DNA of 64,000 nt from Chaenocephalus aceratus (Eukaryota > Chordata > Actinopteri > Perciformes > Channichthyidae). Shown one piece after another: positions 49,529-62,559 of this stretch; within the stretch, counting starts at the first letter, position 1, and every line of letters starts with the position of its first letter. The position numbers and the translations under genes are program-made. Under the pieces are notes generated by a model. That model saw nothing but the letters and a program-made list of their open reading frames with translations. It did not search any database and was not told where the DNA came from. The stretch spans positions 25,326,537 through 25,390,536 of the forward strand of contig CM043796.1 in assembly GCA_023974075.1 (NCBI GenBank), in the 5' to 3' direction.

Positions 49529-52500
49529 GTGAGTGTGACTTCACTTAAGGCTCACGCTTTTTGGTTTAATAGAATCTATCTCCCAAAGGACGCAGCAATA
49601 TAGTCTGAGACTTGATTGTTGAAAATACATTTCTAGGATTTTAGGGAATATGCTCATTTGCCTTCTTCCTAGTAGTGAAATGGGAATTGATCAATTGTTA
49701 TGTCTCTGCGTTTTGAGTGCAAAGGACGTTTTTTGCCGAGCTTGGCGTGAAGACTTCTCTCTAAAGTGTAAACATAGGCTTACAAACAACTCTTATTTTT
49801 GTTCTTGTTTTTATATCTTGTTGGAGTTAAACTAATATCAAGATGTTTTTCTTGATATGTCTTAGTGCCATTTAGTTTTCTCTTTCGAAGTGTTGTACTA
49901 CACCTTTAAGGCTGCATACGAGTGACATTGCCAGAGGAGTTTTGTCCTGCAGTGTTGCAGCAATTCAATTAGAGTGAAATGCTTCCGGGAAGTTTTACAG
50001 CATGACTTACATCCCTGCTCTCATTTCATCGTGTGTTGGATTAATGCCCACATTCTGAATACTGTATAGTCAGAATAAGATGTCTGCTGAGCTGCTGCAA
50101 ACGCATGAAGTCATTTCTATTATCTTTTTGTTTCCCTCTCTCAGTCTTCCCCTCACTCCCCTGCTCAGTCGTTGTCTGAGTCTCCGTCCCGCTTTGTTCC
50201 AGTACGGGAACCGGTCAGTCCACCGAGGGCCGAGTCCTCCAGAGCTCCTCCTCCTCCTCAACAGTACCACCAACCGCCCCCCCCAACAACACAACCACCA
50301 CCAAGCCCACCTCTCACAGCAGAGGGACACTGCCAGGCCGCCGCCGCAGACACACACACAGCCTCAACCGTACCAACACGCGGCGCCCAATCAGCTTCAC
50401 CATCGGCAACATCAGCACCAACAACAGACTCCACATCAACCGCAGCTTCCGGCTCAGCGGCCGCGACCTCAAGTTCAGCCACAGTCGCCTTTACAGCAGC
50501 CAACGGTCCAGGAGGTGAACAAACAAACTTAAATCCATAAAAACTTAAGAGAAAACCGTCTTATAACTCAAGAGCTTGCTTTTACTTCAAGTTTTCCTCA
50601 ACTTCTAAGTAATTGAGGAACAGTTGTGGGGAAAGGAACCTTTGATAACTCAATTAGTGTACTTTTATTTAAATCAGAAATGATTTGTATTTGTCCCCGA
50701 GCAGGGACATTTGCATTGTTACAGCAAAGGAGACTAAATAGACTAACATGTCAAATAAAGAGGCAAGAATAAGTACATTTTTTAGTGTTATTTCACAACA
50801 TTGCTGAGAATGTGCAGAAGGTAATCCAATACAGGCGTGCAAACACGGGTAGACCACTACGTAACGCACCGAATCCATGGCAACATGGATGATAAATCCT
50901 TTAAAGGCGGGCATCTTTGATAAAGTGTTTATCCGCCAGCAGCTAAATGGCTGACAGCAGTAGAAGTCTTGCAGAATGTAAATGAGTTGGACGATTAATT
51001 GTATTATTATATAAGTTATTCTTACAGTAATGACCTCAGACACTGCAACTTGATACTTGAACGTTTTCAAATACATAGCAATGTACTTTACACCTCTTTC
51101 TGCAGTATGTGAGTGGAAATAAAAGCATCATAATGTAGCGTTTCCCTTTTCTGCCTCCAGCTACGCAGATCTCTTCCTTCATTTCCAACATTTGTGGATG
51201 GTGAGTGGATAATGAACTATTGTAGATGTTTAGTTTAGTTTTGCAAGTTCATTTTCGCATTTTCACTCTTTTATATTCATGAAGTGTGTTCAGTGTTGCT
51301 TGTATGTTTATGCATGAGTGTTTTTGTCTCATGCAGTCCCGGGGCCATGTGACCCAGACGACCTTATTGACGGCATCATCTTCGCAGCGACCTACCTGGG
51401 CTGCACCCACCTGCTGTCGGAGAGGACGCCCACGAAGAGCGCCCGCATGCAGCAGGCACAGGAGGCCATGAACAGAGTGCGGGTGAGAGACAACTACACC
51501 TTATTATTTATATATATTTCATCCTGCAGGAACAACAGGGATTCTGTGGGTAGCTGCGTCCAAAATCACTCCATTGTCCAACCAGATTTCATAGCAGCTA
51601 TTTGTCCTTAAACCAAAACACAACAAATCAAAATCAAAATGCCACAGATGATCGAGATAAGATAAGATGGACCTTTATTAATCCCCGTGGTGAAATTCAG
51701 TAGTTTAACAGCAACAGGGTGAGATTGGAAAACAGGACAGCACAGATTAACACAAATCGAAGATAAAAATGTAAAATTATAAAATAACTATAAGATAAGA
51801 AATGAATTAAAATGAACATATATACATATTTGGTCATGTGTACATATTATTGACATGTGTGTGAAAACAGTGCGTATTTTAGGTAGTGAATCATATGCAG
51901 GATAAAATCCATTATCCAGGCGAGAATTTCCTTTATATATATTTTTCTCTAGTGTTCCACTTTGCAGGTGAAGTGTCACTTGTGTTTTCCTTCTATAAAT
52001 TGCATTTATTTTTCTGATTCTTAGCAGAGAGTACAAATCATGCCATGAACTTTAACTCTCTTGTGCTGTTGAAGGAATATTTGAGGGCAGTATTGTATCA
52101 AATTCACAGTGACAATTAAACGACAGGTGGAGAAAACATTCTAAATATAGCACTTAACTGATGTTCAAGCACCTCATATTACCCCACTTTAAAATATGCA
52201 AACCCTCCCTTTAAACCGTGTTAAACTGTGTATTAAGGATGGCTTTTTGACTACATATCGGTGCTTGAAATAGATATGAAGGAGCTGAGAGGTCCATTTT
52301 CTCAGCTCCTCTCTTTAAAGATACATTTTCCAGCACGCCTGGGCACATCAGCAGTGATGTAACCGAGGACTCTTGAAGTCACAAACTCTCAGCAGGCAGC
52401 CGGCGGGCGAGGAGTCCCCGGGTCGTGCACAATGCATCATCCTCACTTCACTTCCCCTGATCCTCACAGTCAGACAGCACTCCTCCAGCTCCTCTGGATG

Positions 52501-52685
52501 TTACGTAAAGTGCTGATCAAGGCTGCGAGGCTCCAGTCTCAGCGTATAAGGTCTCACATAGCATGCAAAGGGAACACACTAAGCATATAGATATACAGAT
52601 AGGTAGATAGATAGATAGAGAGATAGAGAGAGAGAGAGATAGATAGATAGATAGATATATAGATACATAGATAGATAGATAGATG

Positions 52686-52721
<36 letters not shown>

Positions 52722-52733
52722 CATAGATAGATG

Positions 52734-52777
<44 letters not shown>

Positions 52778-52814
52778 CATAGATACATAGATAGATAGAT
52801 AGATACATAGATAC

Positions 52815-52845
<31 letters not shown>

Positions 52846-53078
52846 CATAGATAGATGGATAGATAGATAGATACATAGATACATAGATATAGATAGATGG
52901 ATAGAGAGATAGATAGATAGATAGATAGATAGAGATAGATAGATAGATAGATAGATACATAAATAGATGGATAGATAGATAGATAGATAGATAGATGGAT
53001 AGAGATAGATAGATAGATAGATAGATACATACATACATAGATAGATAGATAGATACATAGATACATAGATGGATAGAG

Positions 53079-53109
<31 letters not shown>

Positions 53110-53110
53110 G

Positions 53111-53146
<36 letters not shown>

Positions 53147-54604
53147 GGATAGAGAGATAGATAGATAGATAGATACATACATACATACATACATACATAC
53201 ATAGATAGATAGATAGATAGATAGATACATACATACATAGATACATAGATAGATAGATAGATAGATTAATAGATAGATACATAGATACATAGATACATAG
53301 ATACATAGATAGATGGATGGATAGATACTTTATTGATCCCAATTTGGGAGAAATAAAGACGCTAGAAATAAACAATCCAAAACATTTCTGAAGTAGAAAT
53401 AAAATAGCATTAAAAAGTAAAAAAATATACATGTGGAAATACACATTTCCAGTAACAAAATATAATGCAGGATATTATATGTATTTTAATTGTGCAAGAA
53501 ATTGATTATTTCATATTAAATTGAATATCAATGTCAAATGTACACTGGTCCAGTTATCAAGAGATGATGTATTATGTAACACGGCTTGCTTTTGCTCTTT
53601 AAATTAGAAGAATTATCCAGGGAATTTTTTTTTTTAAATACGCTGTTGTAGCAGTCATGTGAAGGTTATGGCTGTGAGGAAGAAGAAGATGGTTTGCAGT
53701 GACAGCGTGGCATTCAGAACTGTGTGAGGGGGGGAGATGGGTGAATAAAGTCTGAGGCAGGGAGAGGACATGAACTGAACTCTGAACGGTTGACAGATCC
53801 AGGACAGCGGCTCTGTGAAGGTCTGAGAACCCTACAGGGAGGGAGACATTTAGAGACGATGTATTGGTGAGGGGGAGACAGAAGTCATGTAATGCTTTGA
53901 GACAGGAGGACTGCTGTCTGTGTGAGCTGCCGTCTCACTTTTAAGGACAGCATCGACCTGACTCAAAAAGAATTGGATGAATATTGAAGACAACTGACCT
54001 GATACCAGTGCTAGGTTTTTCTCCCAAATAAAAAATCTGTTAACCGCTGTGTGAAAACATCGTCCTCAAAATCCCAATATGGTTAAGCTTCAATATTCAA
54101 AAACCCAGGAAATACAAGTGACAATAAATGTTTATAAATATATTTTATGTAAAGGACGCTGACTCAATCATGATCCAGGCGTCATAGAAGGAGCCGCTCT
54201 TTTTTTACGAGATGTCTGCATATTATATTAAATAAAATAATACTGGATGTGGCTTCAAGACGTCTTCCAGAGGGCAGGAGTTCATCTTGGGTTCATGATG
54301 ATGATTCATGAGCAGCTTGGTTGAAAATAGGAAAGACTGTCTGCTCTGATAATGTCTCAACAACAAGGCAGTTTACAAAAATTGCGCCATCTGTAATAGA
54401 GGTCTGATCATCTCAATTCACGTCACGTATTATCGACGTAAGTCATTTCTCCTGATTTTGAAGGTGAGCAGACAGAATGAGTTTAAAGAACATTACTATT
54501 ACAAAAACCAAGAATTAGAAACACAAACCCGACCTGTCATGAGTCCAGAAACGCATCTGTCTTGTCAGATGTGACACACGCACACACACACACACGCACG
54601 CACG

Positions 54605-54636
<32 letters not shown>

Positions 54637-57600
54637 TTATTCATCTTCAAGGTCCTTTTGTTTTTTAATTTGGCATTTGGAGTAGAGACAGTGAATGAGG
54701 AGATTGGGTTGTTTTCCATCCACAGAAAAAAAGGTATTTTCCGATCCTGTCAACGTGTGCGTTTTTTGAATCTATTTTCTTCTTTCCGATCACGACAGGC
54801 TGCTCAGAAGCAGGCGAAGAACAGAAAAAAGGTACGCTTGTTTTGTGATTGTATACGTGTGGTTTTGTTTCTTTGACTTCTCTCCATTTGACCTTCGGAT
54901 TTAATGCATTTTCTTTTGTGGCATGTTAGATTTCATGGTCATCTGTGTTGGTTTGATGGCATTTGCCAGTCATGCTGCTCTGCTATCCTCCACTAGCATT
55001 CATCAACCTGTTACTTATTTGTCTCTTCTCTCCTCTTGTGGTTTCTCTCAGAGCCCAGACGCTGAGGCTCCGTCCACGGCTGAGGTCGATCTGTTCATGT
55101 CCACGCAGAGGATCAAAGTCCTCAATGCAGACACTCAGGTATATAATCACATGATGGTATTCAATAATCCTTCCGGAGGGGCAATCGAGTGGTGCAGTGA
55201 CGACGTATTTTTGTAGGCAAAGTAAGCATCGAAAGGGATCCCTAGACAAAAAGCCAATTCGTTTTTTCCATTGGATTTTAGAAATTGACGGAAATAAGAT
55301 CATTGGGAAACATGTTTATGATATTTACAAGGTTAGTTCAGCAGTATTATCTCCACATTTAACACCATTTAGGCTATAAACAAACTAAATGGCTGTGCGT
55401 CACAACCGCTAAGCTAAATGTGGCTAATGTTCAGCTTGAAGACGTTGAGTAGTGTAGTGCCGAGAGATAGGGAGTCGGAGGCGATGCAATGGAGGTACAA
55501 AGCTTGCTTTAATGAGCAGCAGAAATGCAGGTGTTGTCGGGTCGCAGTCCGGGACGACAAGAGAGAGAAGACAGGAGGGCACACAATACATATTCTTTCA
55601 CACACACATACGGGTATTGGGCCGAGCGCGACACCGTACTTCTGGTATCCGCCTTTTTACGCGAGGTGCAAGCAGCCGAGGGTTTAGCCGTACACCAGTG
55701 TTGCTAAGCTTCCTGTACTGGATATCATAGTCTATTGCCTTAATCAATATCTAGTCAACTCTAAAATACCACATATATGCAATGGCATGATAATATTATT
55801 GCGACAAGTGGGGTATTCACCTGGTGTTTCCAGAAATTAGACGTAGATGCAGCCAAAATCGACGAAGGTCACTGTCGTTTTTCCATACATCTGCATCTGT
55901 CTGTAAGGGCAATCCGACAACCCACACAGCTCTAGTTTACGCTGGTAACGACCTAGAGCACACCCCTCCAGTCCAGAGATGTAATCCGAAGACATGCAGC
56001 GATTTCTTCGGTCGTTAATTCAGAAAAAAAACCTAGTGCGCTCTGCCTGGCTACGTTAGCTAGCTGTTTATATTTGCACCTCCAGGATATTTGCACCTCC
56101 AGGAAAATGGCGTATTTATATATATATATGGCGCGCGTTGCATTGTGGGTAGCTCGTGACGTCACTGTGTGTGAAAGAATAGACAACCACATACATGTCC
56201 GTGTGGAAACAATACCCCCAACTCTAGTTCCATGTGTGGATTATGTAACCCAGTGTATTAAAGGTGGTCACCACAGTAGTCTCATTTAATCGCATGTAAG
56301 CAACCGTAGTTTTAAAGTCACACAGAAACTAAGGACATTCACGGAACGGATATTTACTGATGAATTTAATGACGTAGAACTAAATGTGAAAATCTCTTCA
56401 GCTAAACCATAGATCTTATTTCAGGCAGCTAACCAAAAACGTTCAAAACTAAGTTGACTTCAAGAAGAGGGAACCAGAAGTTCTAACACATTTCCCGGTT
56501 TTAAGACTCGTTCCTGCACCACTCTGTCACCATACAAGAGATAATGATTCATCTGAGAGTACCTTATGTCTTCTTTTGATCTCCAGGAGTCTTTAATGGA
56601 CCTCCCCCTGAGGACGATCTCCTACATAGCGGACATCGGGAACATGGTGGTGCTGATGGCCCGGGGGAAGATGGTGCGCTCCCGCAGCACGCAGGAGAAC
56701 CTGGACCAGGCCGCCGAGCAGACCACCATGAGCCCCGATGACCGGAGGCTGTACCGGATGATCTGCCACGTGTTCGAGTCCGAGGACGTGAGGCATTCAT
56801 TCATAACTATGTTGTTGTTTTATCCTATTATAAATCATACTGTTTGGATGCTTGTATTTTGGGTTTACTACTCGCTACCGTCTTGGCAGGACCAGGAAAT
56901 GTATTTGTTAGCTGAAAACAACATGGCTAATTGTGGCATTATCTAAGGCAGTGTTTCTCAAACTTTTTCAAACCAAGGACCACTTAACCAATAAAAAAAC
57001 ACTCGCGGACCACCTAACTCCACAAATATCCAAAAGCACATCGTTTTTCTAGAACAGATTACAAATCGCGTGAAAATGGTTTAAACAAGTGGCAACATGT
57101 GTGAGGAAGGTGTTGCACTGGGCTATATCATGAAACTTAAGCTCGCTCCATTGCGGAGATATTCCCGCGAGAGTGCGGAAAAATTAAATGTATTTATTTA
57201 TTTCAAATGTGAAATGTTACCAATATACTCACGGACCACTAGGGGGCGCTCACGGACCACCGGTGGTCCGCGGACCACACTTTGAGAAGCACTGATCTAA
57301 GGCAATACTATAGTTAAAAATACAATAATATCGTGTTGTCTTGCTTTGAGTTAGACAAGAGGAGTTTCAGGTCCAGATCACCTGGAGATTAGGAAAGCTT
57401 GCAGTTAGAACATTATTTCTAAGCATGCTGCCATTTGGCCTGGAGTTATTAGAAGGCCTCTTTTAAGAAGTTAGGATTGTGTATCCCCTTCCTGTGCTTA
57501 GCTAGGCTTAACATGTCAGTGCTATCTTTGTGAAAAACGTTTTTTTATTGTTTTTACATGCACTAATATTTTGCTACAAAGAAATTCATGAGGAGAAGAA

Positions 57601-58381
57601 AGGTCATGCTGACATTTACAAAAACAAGATTTACACAGGGAGAAGTTTTAAACTTAAGGAAACATTCTGGTGTATTACAACTTGGTTTTATTGAGAATAT
57701 TTGCCAAGTTTATCTGCGCAGAATTTATTCCAGATGTCTCTATAAAGAGCTCTCTTCTTCCTCTTCCTCTTCCTCCTCCTCTCGTTCAGGCGCAGCTGAT
57801 CGCTCAGTCCATCGGTCAGTCTTTCAGCGTGGCCTACCAGGAGTTCCTCAGGGCCAACGGCATCGACCCGGAGGACCTGAGCCAGAGGGAGTACAGCGAC
57901 CTGCTGAACACTCAGGACATGTACAACGACGACCTCATCCACTTCTCCAAGTCAGAGAACTGCAGGGATGTAAGTGAGCCAGCAGGGGGCAGCACAGTCA
58001 CAGCGCTCGTACTTCTGCTTAAATTGGTTTATTTTAGACTCATACAAATACATTCTCATGATACACAGAACTACCTTCCAAAACAATTGCTCATTATTAT
58101 TTATTTACATCTACATTAACCTGACTTTTACAATTAAAACGTTAAGTTGAATTGAGGTTTTTATTTAATTTTGTCAAAATATCTTAATCTAGATACAGTT
58201 GGAAAAAAAATCTAAAAATGTGAAAATGTAATAACATATCATTTGCTTAAACTAAAGTAAAAACTGTTAAAAAGAACGTAACAGAATGTAATAGAATATT
58301 TCACTTTAAATATTGATTGACCTTTTAATAAATTGTACGACTTTTACAAATGTTGTACATATAAACATCTTATTGATAGTC

Positions 58382-58432
<51 letters not shown>

Positions 58433-61400
58433 TAAATCATATATAAAGTCGTGAAGTATTAATACATATTTTTATATTTTACATTACATTACATATTTTA
58501 CATTACATTACATTACATTGCATTACATTACATTACATTGCATTTAGCTGTTGCTTTTATCCAAAGCGACTTACAATAAGTACATTCGACCAGGAAGACA
58601 CAACCTTGAAGAAAACAGAATCATATAAGTACATCAGGTTACATAGAGCCAAACATTTCAAGTGCTACTCAACTGGCTTTAGATAATCCAGTCCTTTATT
58701 AGTATATAAGTGCTCTGTTAGCAGTTCTTTGTTAATAGTTCTATCGCTCGAAGTGGAGTCGAAAGAGATGAGTTTTCAGTCTGCGCCGGAAGGTGTGTAA
58801 GCTTTCTGCTGTCCTGATGTCAATGGGGAGCTCATTCCACCATCTTGGAGCCAGGATAGCAAACCCACGTGTTTTTGCTGATGGGAACTTGGGTCCCCCT
58901 CGCAGCGAGGGTGCAGCGAGTCGTTTGGCTGATGCAGAGCGTAGTGCACGCGCTGGGGTGTACGGTTTAACCATGTCCTGGATGTAGGAAGGGCCAGATC
59001 CATTCGCAGCATGGTACGCAAGTTCCATTGTCTTGAAGTGGATTCTAGCAGTTACCGGAAGCCAGTGGAGGGAGCAGAGGAGCGGAGTGGTGTGGGAGAA
59101 TTTAGGAAGGTTGAAGACCAGACGAGCCGCTGCATTCTGGATGTAGCTGCAGAGGTCGGATGGCACATGCAGGTAGACCAGCCAGGAGGGAGTTGCAGTA
59201 GTCTAGGCGTGAGATGACGAGAGCCTGGACCAGAACCTGCGTCGCTTTCTGGGTCAGCTGGGGACGCATCCTCCTGATGTTGTAAAGCGTGTATCTGCAG
59301 CAACGGGTTGTAGCAGCGATGTTTGCAGTGAAGGACATATTTCAATCTGTTAGTTTGCCTTCCAGTGGTTTCAGATGAGCAGCTGTTTTTGGAGTCACAG
59401 CTGTGGGACAGTTTTGAAAAAAGTATTTTATCAAGGTGAAATTAGAGATGCTCAACCTGGTCTGACCTCAGATCAACCCCCCCCCCCCCCCAGGTTGCAA
59501 TGAACACCTGCTGTCTTCTCATAAAAAAAAACGAATGAAGTTAACTGAAAGAAGCCCATGAGAGTCACTCTTTAAATATAACATTTGAACAGTGAATTTT
59601 TCCATGGTCCATCCTGAAGAAGGAAACCGGTTCATAAAAAAATGATGGCTTTAAGATGACTCCACTATAAGAGCTCATTCTGTCTCTGTAAAGTTTTTAT
59701 TTTAAAGACAATAAACCTCTCCATTGTGGTTCCTTGAAGGTTTACATTGAGAAGCAGAAAGGAGAGATGCTTGGCGTGGTGATAGTGGAGTCGGGCTGGG
59801 GCTCCATCCTCCCCACCGTCATCATCGCCAGCATGATGCATACTGGGCCGGCGGAGAAGTCCAGTCGCCTGAACATCGGAGATCAGATCATGACCATCAA
59901 CGGGACGAGTCTGGTGGGACTGCCGCTCAGCACCTGCCAGAGCATCATCAAGGTACGCCACTTATTCTTTCGCATATTTTTAGGATCATTCCATATTTAT
60001 TTCACTTAAACAAAGACAAGTCAGTTGCTTTCTTACCATAACAGGAAGTGATAGGTTGTCTAAGAATTTTCTACGGCATGACAATGTTTAAATGGACTAC
60101 AATATGTGTGCATCAACAAGCAGAATTGATCACATTTCATTTAAGAGCTGCTTTGTTGATATGTCATAATCTTTTTTTTTATTGAATAATACATCATGTT
60201 AAAGTAGTAGTAGTAGTAGAACCTTTATTTATCCAGGAAAATCAATTAAGAACAAATTCTTATTTACAATGATGACCTGACAGGAGGCAAAGGCTTCCTG
60301 AGGGGATGGGGTTTGGGAGGAAATAAAAAGACACACTCCGGGCACTACAGAACCCAGGAGACAACACAAACACATAGAGCAAAGATGACAGGCATAGCAG
60401 TTAAACATATAAAAACTCTAAAACAATATTGCTGTGGTTCAATCAGTCATTAAAATCAGCATCAGGCAAAGCAGCTACATGTGTGTACCAGGGTGTCAAT
60501 AATAGTGACATTGAAGGTGCGTAGGGAGACAAAGGTTTTAATTTTTAATGTTTTTTGAACGGTATTCCAAAGGTCACATTTTATCCATCCATCTTCCAGG
60601 TGTTGTCCTTTTTAATAAGTTTAAGTGCTTCATTTAGCTTAAAACAACAGGACAAGGAGTATGCAGCCATACAGTACTGACTTGGTGTACCACAGGGCAG
60701 GCGCATGGTACCCCTACCTATCTCTTTTTCCCCTCTTTTGTTGTGTGTTTTGACTTCTGTGATGTCGGCCTCCTGCAGCTAACCACACTCTGTCCTCCCT
60801 CAGGGTCTCAAGTCTCAGTCCCGGATCAAGCTGAACATCGTCAGGTGTCCTCCTGTTACCATGGTGCTCATCCGCAGGCCGGACCTCAGATACCAGCTGG
60901 GCTTCAGCGTCCAGAACGGCATTGTGAGTGCAGGGGCCGATAATACCCTCATATAATGCTAATGCTGCATCCCTTCTTCTGATGATTATAGAAGAGCTTC
61001 AACAGTGATGTAAACATAGAGTTCCTTAGCAACAAACCTGGAGCAGTTATTGTTATGTGGACGTATTCATAGTGTGTACGTGGTTAGTCTCAGTTACTGT
61101 CACTAGGAGCTTTAATATGATCCTCTGCTACAGCGTCTGTCCTCACTTTAAGACCACTCTCCCTGTGTTTAACAGATCTGCAGCCTGATGAGAGGAGGCA
61201 TCGCTGAGAGAGGAGGCGTCCGCGTCGGTCACCGCATCATCGAGATCAACAGCCAGAGTGTGGTGGCAACGCCTCACGAGAAGATCGTCCAGATTCTTTC
61301 TAACGCCATGGGAGAGGTAGGAGGGGTTTCCGTTTTTAAATCAAGAGAATACATCTCTGAGGATATGTGTTCCTACTCAAAGGATGCGAGTTAGTTCTAC

Positions 61401-62141
61401 TTTGCTTTTCTTATTTGGTGTGAAAGGGGCCATATTATGCTTTCCCCCCTTTCCTGTAGTCTGTTATAGGTTTTTGTTCTTGTCAAAATCCCAAAGTTCC
61501 CTCTTTATATATTTTTTTCAATTCTTTATTTAGAAGATAGTTGAGGACATTTCACCAGTTGCAATGAGATATACTTGCAGTCATAGGGAGTAGTAGACAT
61601 TTGCAATACAACGACGGTATACATTAAACCCTCCTCTTCTCATTGTCCTTTTTTTCTGATGTGCATCTCATACAATGTTCATGAACTTAATACAATAACA
61701 GAAGGGATGTTTCGTAACAAAGGCATAATTGACTTAGTGAGGGACAATCCTGCAATATTTTGGTAATTAGACCAAGCAACCTTTTTCTTATGGGGATAGA
61801 AGTGGTTATCAGTAGTTTGTTAATTCTATGAAATGTGGCCGTGTCCCTTTATACATTTTTAAAGAGCAAACTTACACTTTCTCCTGGTTTTAGTTGGAAG
61901 GATCCGTGGGAAAAGTCGAGTTTCATTGACAATAGCGTATTAAAGATTGAAAGAACAGCCCATTAAAGCAACACAACTTAATTTATGATTGAAATCAGTA
62001 TACTTCCCTTCAAATAAACGTCTCTTTTTGTGTTTTGAATTCTCATCATTTGTCTTCTTTCTGCTCCAGATCCACATGAAGACGATGCCTGCGGCGATGT
62101 ACCGCCTGCTGACAGCGCAGGAGCAGCCCGTCTACATCTGA
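47669..62141 (+). CDS. apba1: Amyloid-beta precursor-binding family A member 1 (Mint1/X11-alpha)
   Basis: A neuronal adaptor that binds the YENPTY tail of APP, Munc18 and CASK in vesicle exocytosis and trafficking. Coding exons: 47669-49528, 50145-50514, 51161-51200, 51337-51482, 54799-54831, 55052-55138, 56587-56787, 57790-57969, 59740-59952, 60804-60923, 61176-61316 and 62070-62141. With one inserted C removed from exon 2 the product is 1153 residues (human 837). The N-terminal 740 residues are low-complexity and acidic. RLHHYD near 494 is shared with the Munc18-binding region of mammalian Mint1, and EPIWVMRQ near 596 is the CASK-binding motif. The PTB domain spans about 758-970 ([30 protein letters not shown]), PDZ1 about 973-1056 and PDZ2 about 1062-1140, ending EQPVYI. 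RLHHYD favours apba1 over apba2; fish a/b copy unresolved. Confidence 0.93.
50145..50514 (+). CDS. apba1: apba1 coding exon 2 with one inserted C
   Basis: Reads [20 protein letters not shown] through QQYHQPPP in frame, meets a C8 run at 50277-50284, and must shift by one base to read [15 protein letters not shown] through QQPTVQE and join [13 protein letters not shown] of the next exon. Seven C would make the exon 369 nt and keep the frame. Glutamine, histidine and proline dominate the second half. Confidence 0.75.
51655..51790 (-). repeat. Non-LTR retrotransposon 3' end, reversed
   Basis: AAGATGGACCTTTATTAATC followed by CCCGTGGTGAAATTCAG is the reverse of a common teleost LINE terminus; AGATA copies precede it as the tail. 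Confidence 0.6.
52586..53327 (+). repeat. (GATA)n microsatellite, about 740 bp
   Basis: Around 180 tetranucleotides, mostly AGAT with interspersed ACAT, GGAT and AGAG variants, in apba1 intron 4. At its right end GATACTTTATTGATCCCAAT and TTGGGAGAAATAAAG is a reversed LINE 3' end, so the array appears to have grown from a retrotransposon tail. Long open frames of Ile, Tyr, Leu and Ser on the minus strand are artefacts of the repeat. Confidence 0.95.
53328..53400 (-). repeat. LINE 3' end joined to the GATA array
   Basis: Minus-strand GGGATCAATAAAGTATCTAT leads directly into TATC repeats, the known tail form of a teleost non-LTR family. Confidence 0.65.
53401..54560. other. Rest of apba1 intron 4
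   Basis: No exon or defined repeat seen. Confidence 0.4.
54573..54637 (+). repeat. (CA)n/(CGCA)n microsatellite
   Basis: CA and CGCA units, about 65 bp, 160 bp before apba1 exon 5. Confidence 0.95.
55380..56300. repeat. CpG-containing intron segment, possible transposon
   Basis: In apba1 intron 6. Unlike its surroundings it has CpG-rich pieces, a TATATATATATGG box, GCATTGTGGGTAGCTCGTGA and a tandem TATTTGCACCTCCAGGA. The composition suggests a retrotransposon LTR or promoter, but I see no coding remains or matching ends. Confidence 0.25.
56949..57294. mobile_element. hAT-type MITE with perfect target duplication
   Basis: CAGTGTTTCTCAAACTTTTT opens and CACTTTGAGAAGCACTG closes it. ATCTAAGG flanks both sides exactly (56941-56948, 57295-57302). 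GGACCAC is repeated inside. It lies in apba1 intron 7. Confidence 0.9.
58382..58431 (+). repeat. (AAT)n microsatellite
   Basis: About 16 trinucleotides in apba1 intron 8. Confidence 0.95.
58472..59345 (-). mobile_element. L2-like LINE 3' fragment
   Basis: Minus strand, from high to low: [20 protein letters not shown], a frameshift, [40 protein letters not shown] and [20 protein letters not shown]. This is the end of a reverse transcriptase. The 3' UTR ends AAGTCGCTTTGGATAAAAGC and runs into an (AATGT)n tail at 58481-58550. Located in apba1 intron 8. Inactive. Confidence 0.85.
60217..60660 (-). repeat. Non-LTR retrotransposon 3' end, reversed
   Basis: CCTTTATTTATCCAGGAAAA and TCTTATTTACAATGATGACC mark a reversed teleost LINE terminus in apba1 intron 9, with an AGT tail at its left edge. 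The coding part is not recognisable. Confidence 0.55.
61425..61500 (+). repeat. Fragment of the GGCCATATTATGC transposon family
   Basis: AAAGGGGCCATATTATGCTT resembles GGGCCCTATTATGCTCAATT at 4750 in slc30a5 intron 1 and the ends of the element at 9576. All look like pieces of related DNA transposons. Confidence 0.4.
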
Positions 62142-62533
62142 ACACACGTCTCACACCCCTCACTCTATTTCCATCCATCTTCCAGTTGTTCTGAATCATC
62201 TGTATCCTGTTCAGTATCACTTGACTTGCCTTAATCTGTACAGTACACTGTCATGTAAACATGTACATCTACAGATTCGCAGCAGAAGGCAGATTATCTC
62301 ACTAGGCCGGAGTTTTAATGTGACGTGTTATGTTCGACCAAAGAGAAATTGTGGATTTTATTGTGCATATCTAGGTGGCAAACAGAGTAAATATTACCTT
62401 TGGTTAAATAGCTGTAATATCTGAATGTACTCTAATCATGTTGGACCTATAAGTTGTCAGGGCGACTCAGATGATGAAGAACTTTTGAACTGAAGTGAGA
62501 AAGATAAAGAGGAATGCATGTATAATTCTGCTG

Positions 62534-62539
62534 AATAAA
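62534..62539 (+). terminator. Poly(A) signal of apba1
   Basis: AATAAA about 390 bp after the apba1 stop codon; a GT-rich stretch follows. Confidence 0.6.
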
Positions 62540-62559
62540 GTCTCAAGAAAAGGCAGTTT

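Noticed and set aside
52586..53327. Considered a CRISPR array because of regular repeats
   Set aside because: Continuous tetranucleotide repeat without spacers in a eukaryotic intron.
52517..53444. Three overlapping minus-strand open frames of 219-296 codons
   Set aside because: They are translations of the GATA array (endless Tyr-Leu-Ser-Ile type repeats) in all three frames; stops are simply absent from the unit.
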